Positions 1 through 8,428 of a stretch of 64,000 nucleotides of DNA are shown here, in pieces. The notes under the pieces were generated by a model. It was not told the DNA's origin. It did not search any database and was given only the letters and a program-made list of their open reading frames with translations. This DNA is from Streptomyces griseocarneus. GTDB taxonomy: Bacteria; Actinomycetota; Actinomycetes; Streptomycetales; Streptomycetaceae. The stretch spans positions 186,001 to 250,000 of the forward strand of contig PENC01000009.1 of NCBI GenBank assembly GCA_003674045.1, given 5' to 3'. Within the stretch, counting starts at the first letter, position 1; each line of letters opens with the position of its first letter. The position numbers were made by a program, and so were the translations under genes.

Positions 1-1252
1 ACAACGACCGCAGCAGCAGGAGGGGATGGCGCGCGCAGTGGGCCGCGTAGGCGACCGCCCGGGGCGTGCCTGTGCCCAGTGGCACCTGGAGGATGGACAG
101 CGCGCCCATCGCGTTCGACCCCTTGCCGTAGCGGACCGGCTCGATGTGGGTGTCCGCGTTGGGGTGGACGGACGACGTGATGGCGACGCCCCGGGTGAAG
201 TCGACGTCCTGCACGCCGTGTGCCGCGCGGTAGCGCCTCCTGTCCGTCTGGGCGCCGACCACCGCCTCGGAATTCGTCCGGGTCAGCCGGCCGAGCCCGT
301 CCGGGACGCGCGGCAGGAGCCCCTTGTCCTTCATCGTGTGCAGCAGCGTCTGCGTGCCGTACGTGCCCGCGGCGATGACCACGTACTGCGCGCGCAGCAC
401 CCTCGGGCGGGCCTTGCGCCTCCTGTCGGTGGGGACGGTGACGACGCGGTGGCCGCCTTCCCGGTGTTCCGTGACGGCGGCCACCGTGGTCATCGGGTGG
501 ATGACGGCTCCGGCGCGCTCGGCGAGGTGGAGGTAGTTCTCGTTGAGGGTGTTCTTCGCGCCGTGGCGGCAGCCCGTCATGCACTCGCCGCACTCGGTGC
601 AGGCCCTGCGGGTGGGGCCCGCTCCCCCGAAGTACGGGTCCGCGGCCTCCTCGCCCGGCATGGCCCGGCGCGTGCCGTCGGCGTCGCGCCCGTCCCCGAA
701 GAACACACCCACCGGGGCCAGGTGGAAGGTGTCGCCCACGCCCATCTTCTCGGCCGCCGCCCGGAGGTGGACGTCCGAGGCCGTCAGGGTCGGGTTGAGC
801 CGTACGCCGAGCATCCGCTGCGCCTGCGCGTAGTACGGCTTCAGTTCGTCCTGCCAGTCGGTGATGTCCGCCCACTGGGGGTCGTCGAAGAACGCCTTCG
901 GCGGCACGTAGAGGGTGTTGGCGTAGTTCAGGGAGCCGCCGCCCACGCCCGCGCCCGCCAGGACCATCACGTTCCCGAGCAGGTGGACGCGCTGGATGCC
1001 GTACAGACCCAGCGCGGGGGCCCACAGATAATTGCGCAGGTCCCAGGAGTTCCTGGGCAGCGTCTCGCGGGTGAAGCGGCGTCCCGCCTCCAGCACTCCG
1101 ACCCGGTAGCCCTTCTCGCTCAGACGCAGGGCGGACACCGCGCCGCCGAAGCCCGAACCGACCACGATCACGTCGTAGTCGTACGCGGTTTCCGTGTTCC
1201 CGTCGCTCCCGGCGTTCCTGTCGTCCTGCTCGCCTTCGGTCTCCGGCACCAT
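1..1252 (-). CDS. GMC-family FAD oxidoreductase (cholesterol-oxidase-like), 3' end outside window
   Basis: Reading leftward from ATG at 1252 gives an unbroken frame to the window edge (at least 417 residues). Near residue 31 it has the FAD dinucleotide-binding motif VIVVGSGFGGAVSALRLSE, followed by the GMC-type segment GAGVGGGSLNYANTL. At 549-602 it carries a Cys-rich segment, CTECGECMTGCRHGAKNT, which is seen in actinobacterial ChoD-like GMC proteins and resembles an iron-sulfur ligand set. It probably oxidises an alcohol (sterol or similar) in the cytoplasm. The start lies 20 bp after the stop of the upstream aldehyde dehydrogenase, so the two form an operon and could act successively (alcohol to aldehyde to acid). 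The substrate cannot be read from the sequence. The C-terminal substrate domain and His/Asn active-site region are only partly visible. Confidence 0.85.
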   Translation of the reverse strand, partial: MVPETEGEQDDRNAGSDGNTETAYDYDVIVVGSGFGGAVSALRLSEKGYRVGVLEAGRRFTRETLPRNSWDLRNYLWAPALGLYGIQRVHLLGNVMVLAGAGVGGGSLNYANTLYVPPKAFFDDPQWADITDWQDELKPYYAQAQRMLGVRLNPTLTASDVHLRAAAEKMGVGDTFHLAPVGVFFGDGRDADGTRRAMPGEEAADPYFGGAGPTRRACTECGECMTGCRHGAKNTLNENYLHLAERAGAVIHPMTTVAAVTEHREGGHRVVTVPTDRRRKARPRVLRAQYVVIAAGTYGTQTLLHTMKDKGLLPRVPDGLGRLTRTNSEAVVGAQTDRRRYRAAHGVQDVDFTRGVAITSSVHPNADTHIEPVRYGKGSNAMGALSILQVPLGTGTPRAVAYAAHCARHPLLLLRSL

Positions 1253-1272
1253 GCCTCCGATTGTGCGGCCTG

Positions 1273-2892
1273 TCAGCGCAGGCGCAGGGTCTTCAACACG
1301 CGCAGGCCGTTGGTCATCAGCGCCGCGTATTTCTCGTCGGTCAGCCCGAAGGACGGGGCGAGCGGCATGATCCGCTGCTGGGCGACGGTCTGGGCCTCGG
1401 TGTATTTCAGGATGCCCTCGGAGCCGTGCCTGCGGCCCAGGCCGGAGTCGCCCATGCCGCCCATGGGGGCCTGTGCGCTGCCGTAGGCGGCCGCGTACGC
1501 CTCGTTGACGTTCACGGTGCCCGTCCGCAGCCGTGCGGCGAGCGCGCGGCCCCGGCGGGCGTCCCGGGTCCAGACGGACGCGTTGAGCCCGTACGGGGTG
1601 GCGTTGGCGAGCTCCACCGCCTCGGCCTCGTCCCGGAAGCGGCGCACGGAGACGACAGGGCCGAAGGTCTCCTCGGCGCAGACGGCCATCGGGGGCTCGA
1701 CGCCCTCCAGGACGGTCGGTTCGTGGAAGAGCGGGCCGATGTCGGGGCGCGGACGGCCGCCCGCGAGGACGGTGGCGCCCTTGGCCACGGCCTCCTCTAC
1801 ATGGCGGACCACGGTCTTGAGCTGGCGCTCGGAGGCGAGCGAGCCCATGTCCGCGCCGTACGCGAGGCCCGTACCGAGGCGCAGGGCGCGCGTACGCGCG
1901 GTGAAGCGTTCCAGGAAGGCGTCGGCGACCGACTCGTGGACGTAGAGCCGTTCTATGGAGACGCACAGCTGGCCCGCGGAGGAGAAGCAGCCGCGGACCG
2001 CTCCCGCGGCGGCCTTCTCGATGTCCGCGTCGTGCAGGACCAGCATGGCGTTCTTGCCGCCGAGTTCGAGGGAGCAGCCGATCAGCCGGGCGGCGGCGGC
2101 CCGGGCGACCTCGCGGCCGGTGCGGGTGGAGCCGGTGAAGGAGACGTAGTCGGCGTGCGCGACGACGGCCGGGCCGACGACCGGCCCCTCCCCCAGCACG
2201 ATCTGCCAGACGGCCTCCGGCAGGCCCGCCTCGATCAGCAGCCGCCGCGCCCACAGGGCGGTGAGCGCGGTCGCCGTGTCGGGCTTGGTCACAAGGGCGT
2301 TGCCCGCGACGAGGGCGGGCAGGGCGTCACCGGCGGACAGCTCGAAGGGGTAGTTCCAGGGAGCGATCTGACCGACGACACCGCGCGGCTGCCGCAGCTC
2401 CGTCACCCGCGTGAGGACGGGGACGACGCCGGTGTGCCGCTTGGGCCGCAGATACGCGGCGGCCTGCCGTCCGTAGTGCCGGGCGGCGACGGAGACGGCC
2501 TGCACCTCCTCGTGGGCGTGCAGCCGGGCCTTGCCGGTCTCCAGCTGGATGAGGTCCAGGACCTCCGGCTGCCGGGCCAGGAGGAGATCGTGGAAGCGCA
2601 GCAGTACGGCGGCACGCGCGCGTACCGGGAGGGAGGCCCACGCGCGCTGTGCCTCGCGGGCACGCGCGAAGGCCGTCGCGACGTCCTCCAGGCCGGCCTC
2701 CGGCAGGTCCGCCAGCTTCTCTCCCGTGAGCGGCGTGTGGTTGGCCGTGGTGCCGGAGCCGACGACGCCCTGGGTGAGCCGGGCGACGAGCGAGGGGGTG
2801 ACGACATCGGCGGCGCCGCGGGCGCCGGGCGGAGCGACGGGGTTGCCGCCGGTCGTCGGTGTCACTGCTGCGCTGTCCCGGGAGTCGGTCAT
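1273..2892 (-). CDS. succinate-semialdehyde dehydrogenase [NAD(P)+]
   Basis: A 539-residue aldehyde dehydrogenase superfamily protein. Visible hallmarks are GQIAPWNYPFELSAGD (residues about 174-189), the general-base glutamate in SLELGGKN (E276) and the nucleophilic cysteine in SSAGQLCVS (C310). Length and the VTKPDTATALTA segment fit the actinobacterial GabD2-type succinate-semialdehyde dehydrogenases. These convert succinate semialdehyde to succinate and link GABA catabolism to the TCA cycle. The N-terminal 35 residues are Pro/Gly/Ala-rich and probably disordered. It lies directly upstream of, and co-directional with, the GMC oxidoreductase gene (20-bp gap), which suggests co-transcription. 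Specificity for succinate semialdehyde is by family resemblance only; another aldehyde is possible. Confidence 0.85.
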   Translation of the reverse strand: MTDSRDSAAVTPTTGGNPVAPPGARGAADVVTPSLVARLTQGVVGSGTTANHTPLTGEKLADLPEAGLEDVATAFARAREAQRAWASLPVRARAAVLLRFHDLLLARQPEVLDLIQLETGKARLHAHEEVQAVSVAARHYGRQAAAYLRPKRHTGVVPVLTRVTELRQPRGVVGQIAPWNYPFELSAGDALPALVAGNALVTKPDTATALTALWARRLLIEAGLPEAVWQIVLGEGPVVGPAVVAHADYVSFTGSTRTGREVARAAAARLIGCSLELGGKNAMLVLHDADIEKAAAGAVRGCFSSAGQLCVSIERLYVHESVADAFLERFTARTRALRLGTGLAYGADMGSLASERQLKTVVRHVEEAVAKGATVLAGGRPRPDIGPLFHEPTVLEGVEPPMAVCAEETFGPVVSVRRFRDEAEAVELANATPYGLNASVWTRDARRGRALAARLRTGTVNVNEAYAAAYGSAQAPMGGMGDSGLGRRHGSEGILKYTEAQTVAQQRIMPLAPSFGLTDEKYAALMTNGLRVLKTLRLR

Positions 2893-3009
2893 GAGGGCGA
2901 GCGTAGGCGGGCCCGCACCGTTTGGGTACCCGGCAGTAACCGATTTTCCTTCAGGCGGGCAGGAGTTGCCGCGGAGGCGTTCCGGAGCGCTCCCGGGCCC
3001 GCTTCGCGA

Positions 3010-4710
3010 TCACGACTCCTGGAGCTCCAGGTGCTTGATCACGTCCTCGAAGAGCTGCTCGCCGTCCTCGCGTGCCTTGCCGTCGGCGGGCATCCAGACC
3101 TCCAGCCGCCAGGCCACCTTCGTGTCGCTGTCGCCGTCGACGATGATGTGCGACCGGCGGCAGCGCTTGGGGTCGTCCTCACCGCTGCCGGGCGCGCGGT
3201 AGACGGTGGTGACCTCCGCGACGTCCTGGCCCGCGCCGTCCTCCAGGGTGGGCTCCGCCTCGGCCAGCGCGTCGGGGCCCGACCTGTAGCGGGCCATGAG
3301 CTTCTTGGCCTCGTCCTTCGCGGAGCCGATGCGGGGCGGCTTGCCGGTGTCGGACCTCGGCTGTTCCGATGTCCTGCCCAGGTAGACGGTGAACACCCCG
3401 CTGGGGTCGCGGAAGACGACGTCGCCCTTGTCCTCCTCGACGGTGCGCTGGTAGTCGCCGGGCACCGCGAGGGAGGCCTCGACCACCTCGCGCTCGTCGC
3501 GGACCGTCCAGCCCTGCGGCATCGTCGCACGCGACGCGAAAGGGTTGATCAGGACGAGCCCCACGGCCGCCGCGGCGGCCAGCAGGCCGCCCGCGAGCCC
3601 CCACCGGGCCTTGCGGCTGCCCTGGAGCACGGGCGGCACCCACTTGCCGCCGCCGGTCGCAGTCGGAGGCACGCCCGGAAGCGTCGTCCGCACCTGCGTC
3701 GGCTGCTGCGGCACCGGGCGGGCCACGGACTCCAGCACCTCCCGGATCTCCTCGGCCGCGGGCCGGGCCGCCGGGTCCTTGTGGAGCAGCCGTACGACGA
3801 GCGCGCCCAGCGGGCCCGTGCCGTGGGCGGGCGGCTGCGGCTCGGCGGTCAGGATCGCCTGGAACGTCCCCGGCGCGTGCGAGCGGCGGAACGGCGACAC
3901 GCCCTCGACGGCCGTGTAGAGCACGACACCGAGCGACCACAGGTCGGACTCGGGACCGGGCCGCCGGCCCAACAGCCGCTCCGGCGCGATGTATTCCGGC
4001 GAGCCGACGAAGGCACCGGACTCGGTGAGCCGCTGCTCGCCCTCGATCTGGGCGATGCCGAAGTCGGTCAGCACCACACGCCCGTCCGGCGCGAGCAGGA
4101 CGTTGTCCGGCTTCACGTCGCGGTGCAGCACGCCCGCGGCGTGCGCGGCCCGCAGCGCGTCCAGCACGGCCAGACCGATCCGGGCGGCCTCGCGCCGGTC
4201 CAGCGTGCCCTCGGCGAGCACGTCCCCGAGGGAACGCCCGCGGACGAGCTCCATGACGATCCAGGGGCTGCCGTCCTCGACGACCACGTCGTGGACCGTG
4301 ACGACGGACGGGTGGTCGATACGGGCGGCGGCGCGGGCCTCGCGCTGCATCCGCTGGTGGACGTTCTGGCGCTGCTGCTCGGGGACATGGTCCGGGACCC
4401 GCGGCTCCTTCACGGCGACATTGCGGTCGACGACCTCGTCGCGGGCCCTCCAGACGGTGCCCATGCCCCCGACGCCCAGACGGGACAGCAGCCGGTAACG
4501 GCCGCCTATCAGGCGCCCGGCGCCGGGGCCGGTGCCGCTGCCCTGGTGTCCGTACGGGGCGTATCCGCCGTCCTGGCCGTACGCGCCACTCTGGTCGTAC
4601 GCGCCGTACGCGTCGTACGCACTGTCCCGGTCGTACGAGTCGTCCTGCCGGGCGGGCGGCTGGAGCTCGTAGCTGGTGGGCTGCTCGGCCTCTCCCCCGT
4701 CTCGCGTCAT
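3010..4710 (-). CDS. membrane Ser/Thr protein kinase
   Basis: A 566-residue Hanks-type kinase, using ATG at 4710, which has GATGGGG just upstream; an in-frame GTG at 4749 is possible but less likely. The N-terminus is a Tyr/Gly/Ala-rich low-complexity segment (residues about 22-60, repeated AY/GAY units). The kinase domain spans roughly 70-330, with Gly loop GVGGMG (79-84), the lysine in VAVKEP, HRDVKPDNVLL (HRD 196-198), DFG (216-218) and GSPEYIAPERL. One transmembrane helix follows (about 370-388), then an extracellular C-terminal domain of about 175 residues with no PASTA repeats. It sits just downstream of a second kinase gene on the same strand, and both have this kinase-TM-sensor layout. 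The ligand of the sensor domain is unknown. Confidence 0.88.
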   Translation of the reverse strand: MTRDGGEAEQPTSYELQPPARQDDSYDRDSAYDAYGAYDQSGAYGQDGGYAPYGHQGSGTGPGAGRLIGGRYRLLSRLGVGGMGTVWRARDEVVDRNVAVKEPRVPDHVPEQQRQNVHQRMQREARAAARIDHPSVVTVHDVVVEDGSPWIVMELVRGRSLGDVLAEGTLDRREAARIGLAVLDALRAAHAAGVLHRDVKPDNVLLAPDGRVVLTDFGIAQIEGEQRLTESGAFVGSPEYIAPERLLGRRPGPESDLWSLGVVLYTAVEGVSPFRRSHAPGTFQAILTAEPQPPAHGTGPLGALVVRLLHKDPAARPAAEEIREVLESVARPVPQQPTQVRTTLPGVPPTATGGGKWVPPVLQGSRKARWGLAGGLLAAAAAVGLVLINPFASRATMPQGWTVRDEREVVEASLAVPGDYQRTVEEDKGDVVFRDPSGVFTVYLGRTSEQPRSDTGKPPRIGSAKDEAKKLMARYRSGPDALAEAEPTLEDGAGQDVAEVTTVYRAPGSGEDDPKRCRRSHIIVDGDSDTKVAWRLEVWMPADGKAREDGEQLFEDVIKHLELQES

Positions 4711-4759
4711 GTCCCCATCATTACCGACGGTGACTCGCCCTTCCCGCACCAGGGTCGCG

Positions 4760-6511
4760 CTACGAGCCCACCGGGACGAAGGTGTCGAGCGCCGTCCGCG
4801 CGTAACGGCGGCCCTGGCCGGCCTCGTCGGCCGGAGCGGAGACCCACACGTCGTACGTCCTGTCCCCGTCGGCCCAGCAGAGGTCGTACGTGTGCCGGGC
4901 AGTGCCGTCGGCCTCGGTCCATGTGAACTCCCAGAGGGCGGCCGCGTGTCCCCGGAGGGTGGCCGGGGCGACCGTGCCGTCGCGGTAGCCGGGGTAGCGC
5001 CCGGGGGCGTCCCGGTCCTCCGCGCGCATCAGCTCCATGGGCCCGCCCTCCCGCCGGGCGCGGGGGCGGATGCCGAGGCGGAACTCCTGGCCGGGCGAGG
5101 AGTAGAAGACGCGCGGCGCCTCGTAGGAGCGGGTGAAACCGTCCGGGACGGCGAGGGCGAAGCCGTTGGGGTCCGTGACCGCGTGATAGCCCGCCGGTGC
5201 CGTGACGGGGGCGGACGGGACCGTGGTGACCGGTGGTCCGGACGAAACCGTCGTGCCGGGCGCGGAGGGGGTTTCACCGCCCGGCGCGGAGGGAACCTTG
5301 CTGCCCGGTGGGAACGGGGAGCCCGAACCCGCCACGGGGCCGCTGCTCACCTGCGGCGGGCGGTGCTCCGTGTCCCCCGGCCCGCGGTCCGAGAGCATCG
5401 CGGTGATCCCGGCGCCCATGCCCGCCAGCGCCACGACGGTCACACCCGTCATCAGGGCGATCCGCGCGCGGGGCGACGGGCCCGGGGCGAGGGGCGGGCA
5501 GGGGAACGGCGGCGTGCCGGGCGGCGGCACGTACGGCGCGGCGGCGGGCGGCGCGGGCCGGGGCACGGTCGCGGACGTACGGACGGGAGCGCGGGAGCGT
5601 CCGGACAAGGCGCACGTCCGGCGGGTCACCGTGCCGGGGAGCTCCGCCGTTCCGTCCTGACAGCCCGTCTCCAGGAAGGCGAGCAGCAGCGCCTCCGCTT
5701 CGTCCGGGCCCATCCGGCGCCCGGGGTCACGCTCCAGCAGGCCCCGGACGACCGGCAGCAGCGGCCCGGCGGCGGCAGGTGGCCGGATCTCGTCGTGGAC
5801 GACCGCCTGGATGATGCCGCCCAGGGAGTCACGGTAGAAAGGGGATTCACCATGGAGTGCCACGCACAACAGCACTCCCAGTGACCACAGGTCCGAGGCC
5901 GGGCCGGTGGCACCGCCCGCGATGCGCTCCGGCGCGGTGTATTCGGGCGAGCCGACGAAGGCCCCCGACTCGGTGATGGTCGGGGCGCCCGACACCTGGG
6001 CGATCCCGAAATCCGTCAGCACGACCCGTCCGGTGCCGTCCTCCAGCAGGACGTTCGCCGGTTTGATGTCCCGGTGCAGCACGCCGCGGCCGTGCGCGGT
6101 GCGCAGCGCGCCCAGCAACGCCAGCCCGATGCGCGCCGCTTCGTACGGTCCGACGGGCCCCTCCGCCGCCAGCACATCCGACAGGGCCCGGCCCTCGACC
6201 AGCTCCATGACGATCCACGGGCGCCCCTCCTGCGTGACTATGTCGTGCAGGGCGACCACGTTCGGATGGCTGATCAGCGCGGCGGCACGGGCCTCGCGCA
6301 GGGTGCGGCCGACCCGGGAGCCGGGCGCGGTGGCGGGGCCGGACGGCGAGGGCTCGTCCATGTGCAGTTCCTTGACCGCGACTTCACGGGCGAGCAGCTC
6401 GTCGGTGGCGCGCCAGACGGTGCCCATACCGCCGCGCCCGATCCTCTCCCGGAGGCGGTAGCGGCCCGCGATCAGACCATCGTGTGCGGCGAAGGTCCCC
6501 ATGGAACTCAT
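4760..6511 (-). CDS. membrane Ser/Thr protein kinase
   Basis: A 583-residue kinase; ATG at 6511 follows GGGGAAAG, and a second in-frame ATG lies 9 bp later. The kinase domain occupies about residues 15-290: Gly loop IGRGGMG, lysine in VAVKELH (K47), HRDIKPANVLL (HRD 147-149), DFG (168-170), and GSPEYTAPER in the activation segment. A Pro/Ala-rich juxtamembrane stretch (about 300-350) leads to one transmembrane helix (351-373). An extracellular Pro/Gly/Ser linker and a C-terminal domain of about 130 residues follow. No PASTA repeats are seen. It lies upstream of and in line with the other kinase, so the pair is probably co-transcribed. The two share ESGAFVGSPEY in the activation loop, indicating paralogy. 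Confidence 0.88.
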   Translation of the reverse strand: MSSMGTFAAHDGLIAGRYRLRERIGRGGMGTVWRATDELLAREVAVKELHMDEPSPSGPATAPGSRVGRTLREARAAALISHPNVVALHDIVTQEGRPWIVMELVEGRALSDVLAAEGPVGPYEAARIGLALLGALRTAHGRGVLHRDIKPANVLLEDGTGRVVLTDFGIAQVSGAPTITESGAFVGSPEYTAPERIAGGATGPASDLWSLGVLLCVALHGESPFYRDSLGGIIQAVVHDEIRPPAAAGPLLPVVRGLLERDPGRRMGPDEAEALLLAFLETGCQDGTAELPGTVTRRTCALSGRSRAPVRTSATVPRPAPPAAAPYVPPPGTPPFPCPPLAPGPSPRARIALMTGVTVVALAGMGAGITAMLSDRGPGDTEHRPPQVSSGPVAGSGSPFPPGSKVPSAPGGETPSAPGTTVSSGPPVTTVPSAPVTAPAGYHAVTDPNGFALAVPDGFTRSYEAPRVFYSSPGQEFRLGIRPRARREGGPMELMRAEDRDAPGRYPGYRDGTVAPATLRGHAAALWEFTWTEADGTARHTYDLCWADGDRTYDVWVSAPADEAGQGRRYARTALDTFVPVGS

Positions 6512-6785
6512 CTTTCCCCGCCTTCCCCCGCCTCACCGTGTCCGTACCGGCCGCTTCCGTTCAGGGGGCACCCCGTGCACGGGCCAGGGGACTTGGAGCC
6601 GCGCCCGGCCGTCCCCGAGGGGCGGCCCTCAGGGAGATCCCTGAGACGGCCCGGGGGGAGTTGGGGGGCGGCTCGGGGAAAGCCCGGATGGCCTGGTGAT
6701 CGCGGGCGGGAAGACTCGTCGGTGCAAGGTCGCGGCACGGCGAGGCGTGACGCGGGGGCACGGCAGGAACACGGGGGAACAGGCC

Positions 6786-8090
6786 ATGAGGAATGCGATG
6801 CGCAAGCCGGCGGAGAGAGCGGCCGCGACGCGGACGGTCCGTGTGCGGACGGGTGACGGCCGTCCGCCCGCGCGCCCCGTCGGCAAGGGCCGCCGCCGCG
6901 GGCTGCTGGCGGCGACCGCCGGTCTGCTCGTGGCCGCCACGCTCGGCGCGGCGGCCCCGGCGGGCGCCGCGCCGCGCCCCCTCGACACCGAGGCCCTGCG
7001 CCGGTCGCTGGACGGCATCCCGAACGCCGAGGTGACGGGCGCGCTCGTCCGGGTCGCGGGCTCGGACGGCCACTGGTGGGGCACCGCCGGAACCGCCGAC
7101 AGGGACACGGGCGCATCGGTGCGCGCCGACTCCTCCTTCCGCATCGGCAGCATCAGCAAGCTCTTCACCGGCACGGTGATGCTCCAGCTCGTGGCCGAGC
7201 GCAAGGTCGACCTGGACGCGCCGGTCCGGCGTTATCTGCCGAACCTGCTGTCCGAGGAGTACCAGGACGTGAAGGTGGGACAGCTCCTCAACCACACGAG
7301 CGGCCTGCCGGGCGCCTCGCCGGAGATGACCGGCGCGAACGCCGCGGACCCCGCCCGGTGGTACGTGGACAACCGCTTCCGCTCCTGGACGCCCACGGAG
7401 GTCGTCGAGCTGGCGACCGCGGGGAAGAGGCCCACGTTCACCCCGGGCACGGCCCAGCAGTACAACGGCGTCAACACCCATGTGGCGGGCCTGATCATCG
7501 AGCGGGTTACGGGCCGGACGTTCGCGGAGGAGGTCCGCTCCCGCATCACCCGCCCGCTCGGCCTGGGCCGGACGTACGTCCCCGCCGCGTCCGACTTCTC
7601 CCTGCCCGAGCCGCACGCGCACGGCTACCGCACGGTGAAGGGCGAACTGGTCGACGTCACCGAGCAGAGCCCGTACGCCTGGGCGGAGGGCGGCATGGTC
7701 TCCACGGCGGCCGACCTGGACCGCTTCATCAGCGCGCTCTTCAAGGGGAAGCTCCTGCCGCCGTCGCAGCAGAAGCTGCTGTTCGAGCTGCCCGACCCGA
7801 AGAAGGTGGCCAACAACCGCAACAAGCACTGCGCGAGCCTCACCGATCCCACGGACCCGGGCGTCCCCTGCTTCAGCGCCATCGGCCTGATGCGCACCGA
7901 GCTCGAGGACGGCACGGTCGTCTGGGGCAAGACGGGCTCCGAGCCGGGCTACGTCAACGCCGTCTTCGCGACGCCCGACCTCTCGCGCCGGGTCGTCTAC
8001 TCCCTGAACCACACCAGCCCGCCGCACTCCAGCGAGCTGCCGTACATCCTGCGCATAGCCGAGGCGGCCTTCGCGTCGCGCGGGAAGTGA
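6786..8090 (+). CDS. secreted serine hydrolase / D-alanyl-D-alanine carboxypeptidase (class C beta-lactamase fold)
   Basis: 434 residues from ATG at 6786, preceded by GGGGGAAC; upstream in-frame codons lack a recognisable Shine-Dalgarno. An Arg-rich N-region is followed by a hydrophobic segment (GLLAATAGLLVAATLGAAAP) and an Ala-rich cleavage region, so the product is exported. Penicillin-recognising motifs are present: SISK in SFRIGSISKLF (SxxK), a Tyr-containing segment QQYNGVNTHV in the YxN region, and KTG in WGKTGSEPG. HTSGLPG is typical of the serine hydrolase (PF00144) family. It probably trims stem peptides in peptidoglycan or hydrolyses D-amino-acid peptides or esters outside the cell. 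It has its own promoter region (about 270 bp, divergent from the kinase operon). Biochemical role within the family is uncertain. Confidence 0.85.
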   Translation: MRNAMRKPAERAAATRTVRVRTGDGRPPARPVGKGRRRGLLAATAGLLVAATLGAAAPAGAAPRPLDTEALRRSLDGIPNAEVTGALVRVAGSDGHWWGTAGTADRDTGASVRADSSFRIGSISKLFTGTVMLQLVAERKVDLDAPVRRYLPNLLSEEYQDVKVGQLLNHTSGLPGASPEMTGANAADPARWYVDNRFRSWTPTEVVELATAGKRPTFTPGTAQQYNGVNTHVAGLIIERVTGRTFAEEVRSRITRPLGLGRTYVPAASDFSLPEPHAHGYRTVKGELVDVTEQSPYAWAEGGMVSTAADLDRFISALFKGKLLPPSQQKLLFELPDPKKVANNRNKHCASLTDPTDPGVPCFSAIGLMRTELEDGTVVWGKTGSEPGYVNAVFATPDLSRRVVYSLNHTSPPHSSELPYILRIAEAAFASRGK

Positions 8091-8142
8091 GGGCGGGGAC
8101 GGGCCTCGGGCCGGAGCGAGGGCCCCGGTCCGGAAAACAGAA

Positions 8143-8170
8143 ACGGGAGCCGGTGATGTCCGGCTCCCGT
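8143..8170 (-). terminator. intrinsic terminator of the tRNA-Arg transcript
   Basis: A perfect 11-bp stem (ACGGGAGCCGG at 8143-8153 with CCGGCTCCCGT at 8160-8170) has a 6-nt loop. On the minus strand it is followed by a T-rich run, TTTCTGTTTT. It lies just downstream of the minus-strand tRNA gene and also behind the plus-strand hydrolase gene, so it may serve both. Confidence 0.8.
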
Positions 8171-8187
8171 GGGACTCCCGAAGGAGG

Positions 8188-8263
8188 TGGTGCGCTCGGC
8201 AGGATTCGAACCTGCAACCTCTTGATCCGTAGTCAAGTGCTCTATCCGTTAAGCTACGAGCGC
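8188..8263 (-). tRNA. tRNA-Arg (anticodon ACG)
   Basis: A 76-nt cloverleaf on the minus strand. The acceptor stem is GCGCTCG paired with CGAGCGC, the D arm is GCTTAACGGATAGAGC, and the anticodon stem CTTGA/TCAAG encloses loop CTACGGA (anticodon ACG). The T arm is GCAGG-TTCGAAT-CCTGC. The discriminator is A, and the 3' CCA is encoded (8190-8188). A34 would be deaminated to inosine, reading CGU/CGC/CGA arginine codons. No integrase or duplicated 3' end was seen near it, so it shows no sign of use as an attachment site here. Confidence 0.97.
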
Positions 8264-8428
8264 TTGGCGTCCCGGTGACCCGAATTCGGCCGCCCGGTCG
8301 GCGTTGCGGAAGCAATCTTACCTGAAGATTTCCATGATCCTTTCCGTCCCTCCGCCCGGCCTCGCGGACGGACGCACCCTCGGGGATCGAGGACAGGATC
8401 CGGCCTGTATGGCCCCTACGCTCGCCCC

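Noticed and set aside
1261..4926. 1221-codon open frame on the plus strand
   Set aside because: It is antisense to the dehydrogenase and kinase genes, which have clear motifs; no domain is visible in it.
8188..8263. tRNA-Arg as integration site of a mobile element
   Set aside because: No integrase, excisionase or duplicated tRNA 3' end was seen on either side.
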